A stretch of DNA of 55,917 bases from an uncultured beta proteobacterium (GTDB lineage: Bacteria; Pseudomonadota; Gammaproteobacteria; Burkholderiales; Burkholderiaceae_C): contig CAIJOK010000113.1 of the NCBI GenBank assembly GCA_903822205.1, forward strand, positions 1 to 55,917, written 5' to 3'. Each line of letters begins with the position of its first letter. Within the stretch, counting starts at the first letter, position 1. Positions 1 through 6,750 of this stretch are shown piece after piece. A program made the translations under genes and the position numbers. Under the pieces are notes generated by a model. That model did not search any database and was not told the DNA's origin. It saw only the letters and a program-made list of their open reading frames with translations.

Positions 1-425
1 AATTGTGAGATCAAATTCAACTATTCGTGTTTTGCTATAAAAATCAACAGCTTACGATACTTTGAAAGTGACATCTTGAACAATTTTTTGGTAAATTAAA
101 TTATTGCATTCAATGCTAAATAACTTTATTTTTCTGACTTACCGGCGATAATGATTGCCTACATACAAAAAACCTACAGTTTTGGTATAAAAATCAGAAA
201 TTTCAGGTTAAAAATGCGGCACGAAAAACGAAAAAAATCCGGTTTTTTAGAAATCCAGTGAAGTTGATTTTTATACAGGGTTTTTTTGTCAGCCACGAGT
301 TGGGTTCAACGTGGGCATCCTTGCAGACGACCAGTTGCAAGACCAAACGGCAAGGCGGGGCGTAAACAGTCAGGTGCTCAGGCGATGGCTGGCATCCAAC
401 CCTGCGTCACCTGTTCTATCGTCCG
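1..425. other. AT-rich gene-free left edge
   Basis: No gene is supported here. Positions 1-285 are strongly AT-rich and 286-425 return to the base composition of the neighbouring helicase gene. The AT-rich part carries three copies of an 11-mer TATAAAAATCA: direct copies at 36 and 186 and an inverted copy ending at 275. A-tracts and T-tracts around 225-295 could weaken transcription leaving the helicase gene, but there is no GC-rich stem that would make a convincing intrinsic terminator. Confidence 0.5.
36..275. repeat. Inverted 13-mer pair bounding an AT-rich block
   Basis: TATAAAAATCAAC at 36-48 is matched exactly by its reverse complement at 263-275. A third, direct copy of the first 11 bases lies at 186-196. 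The enclosed 240 bp has no coding capacity that I recognise. It could be a small non-autonomous element, a set of protein-binding sites, or a coincidence of AT-rich sequence. No flanking target-site duplication is obvious. Confidence 0.35.
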
Positions 426-3335
426 TCAATCGGGATTGACATCATTGTTGGCATTGGAAGTACCCTGCATCACCCACGCCATGTTCAAGACATCCTCAAG
501 GGGCCGCCACGGGGATGCTTCGCCACTGCCTGCGGAACGGAGCAGCAACTGGGGATTAGGCACATAGTGACCGTTGGCTGTTCGCATCCACAGCCTGCGG
601 GCGGGTTGGTACTGGCTGTCGATCTCGGCGCGTGCCAGCACGGCATTGACGTAAGTGCGCTTTTTGCGAGCAGGCTTCCACAGGTGGTCCGGCAAACAGT
701 CCAGCGTGGCTTGCAGCATGTCTGCAAAAAAACCACGATGGTATTTGTACTGCGGTGAAGTGCGTGCGGCACAGCGTGTGGTCAGGGTTTTATAGCCTCC
801 CATCATCAGACACAACAGCCAGTATTCGCCCTGATGGTGAGCCAACTGAACCAGGCGCTCATCGGACTGCACGTCGATCACCGAGGGGGCCAGCCGGTCA
901 AACAGGGCGGCAACTGATTTACGCGCAAATTCGGGGTCGTCGATGGCACGGTTTAAGTACACCAGCCAGGGGGTGTGACCAAATTCATCGGCCATTTGGG
1001 GGTCAGCACCGCGTGCCAACAAGGCATCGACCAGAGGCAGGTTGCCGGCGCGCGCAGCCATCTGTAGCGGTGTGGCCCCCACAGGACTTCGATAGTCCAC
1101 ACCGTATTGGTCGCACTGGCGCAAGATGTCCTTAAAGTTATGCGCGCTGTAGGGCTGCAAGTGCCGTTGGCGCAACGCCGTGACGGTTCGCATGGCAAAG
1201 GCCTCAAAGTCCTCAGAATCCCGCCTGGATTTTGCCGTGGGCGAATACCCAAAGTCGCCGTCAGGGGCGACAGCGCGGGCCGCCTGAAAGTGGGCCTGCA
1301 CAGCCAACTTGTCGATCCAGACATGTTGACCGTGCCACAACGCATAGTCCAGCAAAGTCTGACGGGGCTTGTTGGACGGCTGGGCTTTGTCCAAGGCGCG
1401 TGGTATCAGGTCTTGCAGCAACGACTGTGACCAGGGTGTCCAGGGCACTTCCTTGGCTTTTAAGAACGTGTCGTGGATCGCTTTAGCCTGTTCAACCTTG
1501 CCTTGTAGGGCCAGTTTGCGGGCCTCTTGCGCCCATTCCTCAAGGGTAGAGGTTTGCGCTGGCGCACTGGTCACGGGGGCATTGGCATCGCTGGGGCGCA
1601 GACCCAGCAGCTCCAGCAACGGGTGAGACGTGTCGGACTCAATGAGTACCAGACTTTGCACGGCGCGGGTCATGGCCACATACAGGGCATTGACGTAAAA
1701 CTTGTACAGCTCAAGCGATTTGTCACCCTTGTCGCGAGCACGGTTGTAGGCCAAGGACTCCACCGCAAGGTCAGCGACCGTGACACCCTCACAGACATCG
1801 GCATAAGCGCTGCGCTGCCCCGAGATCATCGAATACAAGATGACGTGCGGGTATTCAAGCCCTTTGGCCTCGTGGACTGAAAACACCAGCGGTGTGGCAA
1901 AGTATTCGCGCGCTGATGCCTTGTCCTCATCGCGCAGCACCACCACGGCATGGTTGACCGAGGCCCGGGTGCGGGCGTTCAGCTCTCGCAGTGCCTGCTC
2001 TTTGGCCCGCAAAAGCTGCACAAAGCCCTCTTGCTGCGAGGCACTTTGCACCAAAAAATTGCTCTCGCGGTCGATCGACCCAAACCGTGCCTGTTTGATT
2101 TTGAGCAGGGTATTCGCCAGCTCGGTCACGGTGCGGTTGTTGCGAAAGTTGGCTTGCAAGACCGACAGCGTCTGGTGTTGCGCCGCATCACCCGCCAAGC
2201 CGTGCCAAAACAAGGTGCGCACCGCAGCCCATGAGAAAAAATTAGGGTGGACGATCTGGTTGGAGTCTCCGCACAACAAAAATTGCCCTGGTTTTTTAAG
2301 GCAGGCCAGCACCAGGGCCAGTTGCACGGTGGTCAAGTCCTGCACTTCGTCGATCACCACAAAGTCATAGGTGGGCTGCGCCAGCGACTGCCACTCAAAC
2401 GCCACCAGGTTGATGTCGTAAAAGCCGGTGTCTTTCAGCCACTGCCGGTAGCGCCCAAACAGTTCATGGGCCGCCGTGCGGGCATCAGCGCCCAGCAGCG
2501 ACTGGCGCGGCCCCAGGGCCAGATAGGACGGCAGGTCCAAGGGGCCTTGCGCACTGGCACCGATCACACCGCGAAACTCTTCAAACAAAGCGTGGGCATC
2601 GATGTCGCCCAAAGTGCTGCGAACCGACTGGCGGTAGCGCTCATACCAGCCTGCAAACGCGGGAAAGGCCAGCTCGCGGCCTTTGGGAACCCGCAGGGTC
2701 TCGATCAATTCGCGGTAGCTAAAAAAACTAACCTCCTGGGCGGGGTTTTCAAACCCGTGGGCCTCGTACAGGGCACGTGCCGACTGGGCCAAATAGGCCG
2801 AGTGTGTGACGTAGAGCACCAAGCCGGCGGCTTCACGCAGACGGGCCAGCGTGACCGCCGTTTTGCCCGAGCCTGCAGACCCCACCACCACCACCGGTGC
2901 CGGCAGGCGGCGAACGGCCTCTTGGGCATCGTCAAAAACAATGGGTTTGTCCAGCAGTTCAAACTCATTGCGGCTGGCATGAAGCCAGCGCATGGGAATG
3001 GTGTCCTTCATCACCGGCCCCGTGCCCTCAAGCGTCAAAGCCGGCTCTTGTTCGATCTTGGCCTCGTCGATGGCAGCACCGCGCAAAAAACGGGACTTGT
3101 GGTAAGCGTGGTTTTCGATGACCTCCAGCGCCAGGCAGACAGTCTCTGTGCCGCAGCGGGCAAATTGCAGCAGCAGACGGTTGCTGTAGTCCAGCTTGGC
3201 GCGCCAAAAATTGCCAGGGGCCAGTTTTTTGATGTCTGCTGACCGAAAGTCGTCCGCCAAGATGGCCGCTTTGACCTTGGCAAAAGCGGCCTTGACGCGG
3301 CGAAGATCGATGTCTTTGTACAGAAGCAGTCGCAT
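426..3335 (-). CDS. RelE-like domain / UvrD-family helicase / ankyrin-repeat fusion protein
   Basis: A 969-residue multidomain protein. Residues 1-90 resemble a RelE/ParE-type toxin fold by pattern: a short helical N-terminus, then strands around FWRAKLDYSNRLLLQF and a basic end near HAYHKSRFLRG. This part is inference. Residues 145-560 are a UvrD/Rep superfamily 1 helicase core. They contain a Walker A at about 152-159 (GSAGSGKT), a Walker B with VIDEVQD near 328, and a C-terminal helicase motif near 490 (SVHEAKGLEYPHVI). Residues about 745-795 contain ankyrin repeats (GATPLQMAARAGNLPLVDAL and following). The order helicase plus ankyrin recalls animal TRANK1-type proteins. The gene stands alone behind an AT-rich promoter region, 123 bp downstream of aroG. 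Function unknown; a stress or anti-phage role is a reasonable guess for a toxin-like/helicase fusion, but not shown. ATG start; no good ribosome binding site is visible. Confidence 0.85.
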   Translation of the reverse strand: MRLLLYKDIDLRRVKAAFAKVKAAILADDFRSADIKKLAPGNFWRAKLDYSNRLLLQFARCGTETVCLALEVIENHAYHKSRFLRGAAIDEAKIEQEPALTLEGTGPVMKDTIPMRWLHASRNEFELLDKPIVFDDAQEAVRRLPAPVVVVGSAGSGKTAVTLARLREAAGLVLYVTHSAYLAQSARALYEAHGFENPAQEVSFFSYRELIETLRVPKGRELAFPAFAGWYERYRQSVRSTLGDIDAHALFEEFRGVIGASAQGPLDLPSYLALGPRQSLLGADARTAAHELFGRYRQWLKDTGFYDINLVAFEWQSLAQPTYDFVVIDEVQDLTTVQLALVLACLKKPGQFLLCGDSNQIVHPNFFSWAAVRTLFWHGLAGDAAQHQTLSVLQANFRNNRTVTELANTLLKIKQARFGSIDRESNFLVQSASQQEGFVQLLRAKEQALRELNARTRASVNHAVVVLRDEDKASAREYFATPLVFSVHEAKGLEYPHVILYSMISGQRSAYADVCEGVTVADLAVESLAYNRARDKGDKSLELYKFYVNALYVAMTRAVQSLVLIESDTSHPLLELLGLRPSDANAPVTSAPAQTSTLEEWAQEARKLALQGKVEQAKAIHDTFLKAKEVPWTPWSQSLLQDLIPRALDKAQPSNKPRQTLLDYALWHGQHVWIDKLAVQAHFQAARAVAPDGDFGYSPTAKSRRDSEDFEAFAMRTVTALRQRHLQPYSAHNFKDILRQCDQYGVDYRSPVGATPLQMAARAGNLPLVDALLARGADPQMADEFGHTPWLVYLNRAIDDPEFARKSVAALFDRLAPSVIDVQSDERLVQLAHHQGEYWLLCLMMGGYKTLTTRCAARTSPQYKYHRGFFADMLQATLDCLPDHLWKPARKKRTYVNAVLARAEIDSQYQPARRLWMRTANGHYVPNPQLLLRSAGSGEASPWRPLEDVLNMAWVMQGTSNANNDVNPD

Positions 3336-3368
3336 AAATTAAATTACATAAAGTTTTCTACGTCATAA

Positions 3369-3398
3369 ATTATACGAAATTTCAATTTACGCTTGCCA
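3369..3398 (-). promoter_or_regulatory. Candidate promoter of the helicase fusion gene
   Basis: On the minus strand a perfect TATAAT lies at 3374-3369, about 34 bases before the ATG at 3335. The best -35 match (TGGCAA at 3398-3393, 18 bp spacer) is poor. It coincides with the -35 of the opposite-facing promoter candidate, so the two would be back to back. Weak prediction. Confidence 0.35.
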
Positions 3399-3425
3399 CC
3401 ATTGCGTAGAGCGCTATAATTATTG
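3379..3425 (+). promoter_or_regulatory. Plus-strand promoter-like element, homologous to one upstream of fliQ
   Basis: TTGCCA at 3393-3398, a 16 bp spacer and TATAAT at 3415-3420 form a near-consensus sigma-70 promoter. It reads right, into the 3' end of aroG (antisense). The same 47 bp segment recurs at 13593-13639 with roughly 37 matching positions, including GCTATAATTATTG. No plus-strand gene follows here, so it may make an antisense RNA or be the remnant of a lost gene. Confidence 0.45.
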
Positions 3426-3458
3426 ACAATATGATGTAGGTTATTTGTTAAAATAGCT

Positions 3459-4598
3459 TCATGAAGCCGATCGTCGCGCCAACACGGCGTTGGACCAGTC
3501 TTCAAGCGGCTGCAGGGACTCATCCCATCCCAGACAGGCATCGGTGATGCTTAGGCCATAAACCAATTGGTCTGGCGATGTTTTGCCCGGGGTAAATTTT
3601 TGGGCACCGGCGTTCAGGTGGCTTTCAACCATCACGCCAAAAATCTGGCGCGACCCGCCTGCCACTTGCGTGGCAATGTCGCGTGCCACATCCAACTGCC
3701 GCTGATGCTGCTTGCTGCTGTTGGCATGGCTACAGTCCACCATCAGACTGGGGTGCAGTTTGAACCGTGACAGCTCTGCGCAGGCGGCGGCCACGCTGGC
3801 TGCGTCATAGTTGGGGGCTTTGCCGCCGCGCAAGATCACGTGGCAGTCGGGGTTGCCACGGGTTTGGACGATGGCCACCTGGCCGTGCTTGTTCACCGAC
3901 AAAAAGTGGTGTCCGCCGGCAGCCGCATGAATGGCATCGGTGGCGATCTGGATGTTGCCGTCGGTACCATTTTTAAAGCCTATCGGCGCTGACAGACCGG
4001 ATGCCAGCTCACGGTGAACTTGGCTCTCCGTGGTGCGCGCACCGATGGCCCCCCACGAGATCAAATCGCCCAAGTATTGGGGCGAGATCACGTCCAAAAA
4101 CTCGCTGGCGGCCGGCAGCCCCAGACGGTTGATGTCGATGAGCAATTGACGCGCCACCCGCAGGCCTTCGTCGATCTTGAAGGAATTGTCCAGATAGGGG
4201 TCGTTGATCAGCCCCTTCCAGCCCACGGTGGTGCGGGGTTTTTCAAAATAGACGCGCATCACGATCTCAAGGGTATCGGCGTAGCGGGTGCGCTGCTGCA
4301 CCAGCCGCCTGGCATATTCAAGGGCGGCTGCGGGGTCATGGATGGAGCACGGCCCCATGATGACCAACAAGCGGTCGTCCTGGCCCGTCAAGATGTTGTG
4401 GATGCGGCTGCGGGTGGCGCTGATCATCTGCTCGGTGGCCGTTCCTGCTATCGGAAAGAACCGGATCAAGTGCTCAGGCGGCGGCAAAACGGCGATGCTT
4501 TTGATGCGCAGGTTGTCGGTTTGACCGGTGCGGTCTGCGGCGGGGTCAGCGGGGGCGGACAGCCCGTCGGGTACAAGGTGAGAGGATTTGGCGGGCAT
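3459..4598 (-). CDS. aroG: 3-deoxy-7-phosphoheptulonate (DAHP) synthase, class I
   Basis: Catalyses condensation of phosphoenolpyruvate with erythrose 4-phosphate, the committed step of the shikimate pathway in the cytosol. The 379-residue product has the family landmarks GPCSIHDP, KPRTTVGWKGL, GARTTESQVHREL, GFKNGTDG and MVDCSHANS. Which of AroF/AroG/AroH it equals, and hence its feedback inhibitor, cannot be told from sequence alone. I use the ATG at 4598 because AGGA lies just upstream and the protein then begins like its relatives. The open frame continues to 4700 but that part is the leader repeat and hairpin. The gene is monocistronic, with no minus-strand gene upstream. Any promoter must lie before the hairpin at 4615-4645, so transcription has to pass it, which suggests attenuation control. 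Confidence 0.95.
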   Translation of the reverse strand: MPAKSSHLVPDGLSAPADPAADRTGQTDNLRIKSIAVLPPPEHLIRFFPIAGTATEQMISATRSRIHNILTGQDDRLLVIMGPCSIHDPAAALEYARRLVQQRTRYADTLEIVMRVYFEKPRTTVGWKGLINDPYLDNSFKIDEGLRVARQLLIDINRLGLPAASEFLDVISPQYLGDLISWGAIGARTTESQVHRELASGLSAPIGFKNGTDGNIQIATDAIHAAAGGHHFLSVNKHGQVAIVQTRGNPDCHVILRGGKAPNYDAASVAAACAELSRFKLHPSLMVDCSHANSSKQHQRQLDVARDIATQVAGGSRQIFGVMVESHLNAGAQKFTPGKTSPDQLVYGLSITDACLGWDESLQPLEDWSNAVLARRSAS

Positions 4599-4614
4599 AA
4601 GGGGAAGTCCTAAC

Positions 4615-4645
4615 AAAAAAACCGCAGGGAACACCGGCGGTTTTT
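4615..4645 (-). terminator. Terminator-like hairpin in the aroG leader (candidate attenuator)
   Basis: Read on the minus strand, AAAAACCGC (4645-4637) pairs with GCGGTTTTT (ending near 4617), a 9 bp perfect stem. Two more G-C pairs are possible in the 11 nt loop, and a run of seven T follows. This is the geometry of an intrinsic terminator, placed 17 nt before the aroG ATG and 11 nt after the stop codon of a Trp/Phe-rich leader ORF. On the plus strand only five T follow, so it would work better in the aroG direction. Confidence 0.7.
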
Positions 4646-4656
4646 GGGGGATGGGG

Positions 4657-4731
4657 TCACGGTGGAAACCATGGAAACCATGGAAACCATGGGCATCCAA
4701 GCACCGCTACAGGTACTGGAACCCAAAACAT
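4657..4731 (-). CDS. Candidate Trp/Phe leader peptide of aroG
   Basis: A 24-codon ORF: ATG at 4731, TGA at 4659-4657. It begins MFWVPVP and its last eleven residues read PWFPWFPWFPP, giving four Trp and four Phe in 24 residues. The repeat is an exact 9 bp DNA array. Each UGGUUU can pair with AAACCG at the 5' arm of the following terminator hairpin (one G-U pair), which would make a weak antiterminator. Known leader peptides of phe, trp and corynebacterial DAHP synthase operons work by ribosome stalling at such codons. The ribosome binding site before this ATG is poor (GGTG only). Translation and function are inferred; the frame could be chance because 9 bp arrays occur elsewhere in this window. 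Confidence 0.5.
   Translation of the reverse strand: MFWVPVPVAVLGCPWFPWFPWFPP
4666..4692. repeat. 9 bp tandem repeat, three copies, in the aroG leader
   Basis: AAACCATGG occurs three times without mismatch at 4666, 4675 and 4684. On the minus strand it supplies the Trp-Phe-Pro codons of the leader ORF. CCATGG is itself palindromic, so copies can also pair with one another in RNA. Confidence 0.9.
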
Positions 4732-4913
4732 GACGCAACACCATGGCGCATGAATGTAGCACAGACCCTGTGTTGTGAGGGCAAAACTGGCATGGCAAGC
4801 GCAGCGCCAGGCAGTTGGCGCTGCCCCACAGCACCGGCACACTGCGGCCCTGCCCCAACAAAAGTGTCGGTTGGGACACCACGCAACACCTGATGATCGA
4901 GGGCGATAACCTT

Positions 4914-4943
4914 GAAGTATTCAAAGTAGTCAAAGTATTCAAA
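4914..4943. repeat. 9 bp tandem repeat, three copies, upstream of the aroG leader
   Basis: GAAGTATTC, AAAGTAGTC and AAAGTATTC follow one another with period 9. On the minus strand one frame reads FEYFDYFEYF, rich in Phe and Tyr. That frame opens only with TTG at 4973 and has no visible ribosome binding site. It lies about 180 bp upstream of the Trp/Phe leader. Confidence 0.7.
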
Positions 4944-4983
4944 TTTTTCGATATGTACGACAAAAAAATGCAATTACGTGAGA

Positions 4984-5016
4984 ATTAAGTGCAAATTAAG
5001 TGCAAATTAAGTGCGA
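4984..5016. repeat. 11 bp tandem repeat, three copies
   Basis: ATTAAGTGCAA occurs at 4984 and 4995 and once more with one change at 5006. It lies in the gap between the divergent aroG and ATPase genes. No coding role is apparent. Confidence 0.85.
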
Positions 5017-5454
5017 ATTCAATTTAGGCCGAATCTATTAATTTTTCAAACAAATGGCAGTGCCCGTTGGTATGGAGAGGCGATTCTTGCGACAGATATC
5101 ATGAACGCAACAACCATCACGCGACGTACCGGATACCTTGAACGCAACAAAAATTTGATGCCGTGTGATGCCATGTGTCCCAAGCTCTATTTGCCAAACT
5201 CTAGTCATCTGGTGACTGCCAAGCGTCAAAAGCACCATGGGATAAGCTGGTCTGAGCATGGACTCTATGCGCTAACCTCACTCCATGCGCTCACAGGCAA
5301 TGATTCAGCACGAAAATGGCTGCAAAATCGCAGTTTTAACCTTACTTGGGCAGCAAAAGCGGCTGAGTCAATCGTACGGGGCGGCGGTTTCGCTGATGAT
5401 GATTTTTCGCGTCTTTTGTACTTGCGTTTCATTTCGACTGGCGTTTATGGTTAA
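5011..5454 (+). CDS. Doubtful ORF, possible decayed transposase C-terminus
   Basis: An open frame of 147 codons with no good ribosome binding site and no clear family. Residues 70-110 contain AKRQKHHGISWSEHGLYAL. This recalls the C-terminal pattern of some transposases, in which a basic stretch is followed by G-x-x-W-S and an Ala/Leu-rich helix. The resemblance is from memory of family style and is weak. The surrounding 800 bp between aroG and the ATPase gene (4740-5483) contains tandem repeats and no better gene candidate, which fits decayed accessory DNA. Confidence 0.22.
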   Translation: MRIQFRPNLLIFQTNGSARWYGEAILATDIMNATTITRRTGYLERNKNLMPCDAMCPKLYLPNSSHLVTAKRQKHHGISWSEHGLYALTSLHALTGNDSARKWLQNRSFNLTWAAKAAESIVRGGGFADDDFSRLLYLRFISTGVYG

Positions 5455-5483
5455 ACTTACTCAATTAACTGAGTAAATTGCAC

Positions 5484-6671
5484 ATGTTGTACCGCCGCCG
5501 TCACTTTGCGACACTTTTCAATCGCCTGGCTAAGCCCGTGCGCTTGATTCAGGTGGTGGCAGGCCCGCGCCAAGTAGGCAAGACCACGCTGGTGCAGCAG
5601 GTTTGCGACGAGATGCGCTTGCCGGTGCAGTACGCCAGTGCTGACGAGCCGATGCTACGCGGGCCAGAGTGGATTGCTCAGCAGTGGGAGATGGCCAGAC
5701 TCAAGCAAACCGATGCCGGATCGCTACTGGTTTTGGATGAAATTCAAAAAATTCCGGCTTGGTCTGAGACCGTCAAGCGTCTGTGGGATGAAGACACGCT
5801 TCACAAAACCTTTGTTAAAGTGGTGGTGCTGGGGTCGTCGCCCTTGTTGATTCAGCGTGGGCTGTCGGACAGTCTGGCCGGGCGTTTTGAGGTCTTGCTT
5901 TTGCCGCACTGGTCGGCACTAGAGATGCACGAGGCCTTTGGCTGGTCGGTGTCGCAAAGCATCTTTTATGGCGGCTACCCGGGTGCAGCGCCGTTGATCG
6001 CTGATCATGAGCGCTGGGTGCGTTATGTGCGTGATTCGCTGATCGAGCCAACGCTGTCGTGCGATGTGCTGCTGCTGTCGCGGGTGGATAAACCTGCTTT
6101 GCTGCGGCGGATGTTTGAGTTGGGGTGTCGTTATTCGGGTCAGATTTTTTCGTTTACCAAGATGCTGGGGCAGCTTCAGGACGCAGGCAATACCACCACT
6201 TTGGCACACTATCTGGATTTGCTGGGCGCTGCCGGTATGCTGACGGGTGTTCCCAAATATGCGGGCGATGTGGTGCATCGCCGGGGTTCCAGCCCCAAGT
6301 TGCTGGTGCTTGATACGGCGTTTTTCTCGGCGCAGGCGGGGTTTGGCTTTGATCAGGCGCAGGCTGACCGTGAGCATTGGGGTCATCTGGCCGAAGCGGC
6401 GGTCGGTGCACACTTGGCCAACGCGGCAACTGCTGGACAATTTGAACTTTTTTATTGGCGCGAACGCAAGCGCGAGGTCGATTTTGTGGTGTGTGCCGGG
6501 CGTAAGCTGATTGCCATTCAAGTCAAGAGCGGTCGCGCCCAGAGTGTCTTGCCCGGTATGCATGCGTTCGATCTTGCCTTTAAGCCAGACCGAAAGTTGC
6601 TGGTTGGCAGTGACGGTATGGCTGTGGATGATTTTTTGCGTATGCCGGTGCAAAATTGGTGTGAGTTTTAA
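5484..6671 (+). CDS. AAA-type ATPase with DUF4143 domain
   Basis: A protein of about 395 residues of the widespread archaeal/bacterial ATPase group. The N-terminal P-loop is VAGPRQVGKTTLVQQ and the Walker B is LLVLDEIQKI. The C-terminal DUF4143 part ends in a restriction-nuclease-like fold signature, REVDFVVCAGRKLIAIQVKSG. Such proteins are common, often solitary and of unknown function; a nuclease or regulatory role has been proposed from the C-terminal motif. I prefer the ATG at 5484 over the in-frame TTG at 5478. It precedes the polysaccharide cluster on the same strand but is separated by an inverted repeat and has no obvious link to sugar synthesis. Confidence 0.85.
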   Translation: MLYRRRHFATLFNRLAKPVRLIQVVAGPRQVGKTTLVQQVCDEMRLPVQYASADEPMLRGPEWIAQQWEMARLKQTDAGSLLVLDEIQKIPAWSETVKRLWDEDTLHKTFVKVVVLGSSPLLIQRGLSDSLAGRFEVLLLPHWSALEMHEAFGWSVSQSIFYGGYPGAAPLIADHERWVRYVRDSLIEPTLSCDVLLLSRVDKPALLRRMFELGCRYSGQIFSFTKMLGQLQDAGNTTTLAHYLDLLGAAGMLTGVPKYAGDVVHRRGSSPKLLVLDTAFFSAQAGFGFDQAQADREHWGHLAEAAVGAHLANAATAGQFELFYWRERKREVDFVVCAGRKLIAIQVKSGRAQSVLPGMHAFDLAFKPDRKLLVGSDGMAVDDFLRMPVQNWCEF

Positions 6672-6711
6672 TGACATGCATAAGTGCATTATTTTGCCTG
6701 CGTCATGTCAT
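6671..6711 (+). terminator. Inverted repeat after the ATPase gene, possible weak terminator
   Basis: ATGACATG at 6671-6678 is complementary to CATGTCAT at 6704-6711, with a smaller palindrome (TGCA-N4-TGCA) inside the loop. ATTTTAATT follows instead of a pure T run. It separates the ATPase gene from fnlA and could end one transcript or bind a regulator of the next. Confidence 0.35.
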
Positions 6712-6750
6712 ATTTTAATTGATGACTTTATTATTAGATTGTAAATTTGA

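Noticed and set aside
2247-3242. Long plus-strand open frame of 331 codons opposite the helicase gene
   Set aside because: It is a codon-bias shadow of the helicase: no start signal, no family pattern, composition rich in Arg, Gln and Gly. The same reason excludes the 300-plus-codon frames antisense to fliF (23347-24327), and to the two cyclases (36447-37472, 38085-39104).
3422-3455. TTGACA at 3424 as the -35 box of another plus-strand promoter
   Set aside because: The only TATAAT-like sequence downstream (TAAAAT) is 20 bp away and no gene follows; the TTGCCA/TATAAT pair just upstream is much better.
3344-3541. Minus-strand small ORF ending KLKFRIIYDVENFM between aroG and the helicase gene
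   Set aside because: It starts inside aroG in another frame and has no ribosome binding site. The conserved DNA in it is better explained by the promoter-like element shared with the fliQ gap.
4014-4613. Plus-strand open frame of 199 codons opposite aroG
   Set aside because: Antisense shadow of a well-supported enzyme gene, with no recognisable protein features.
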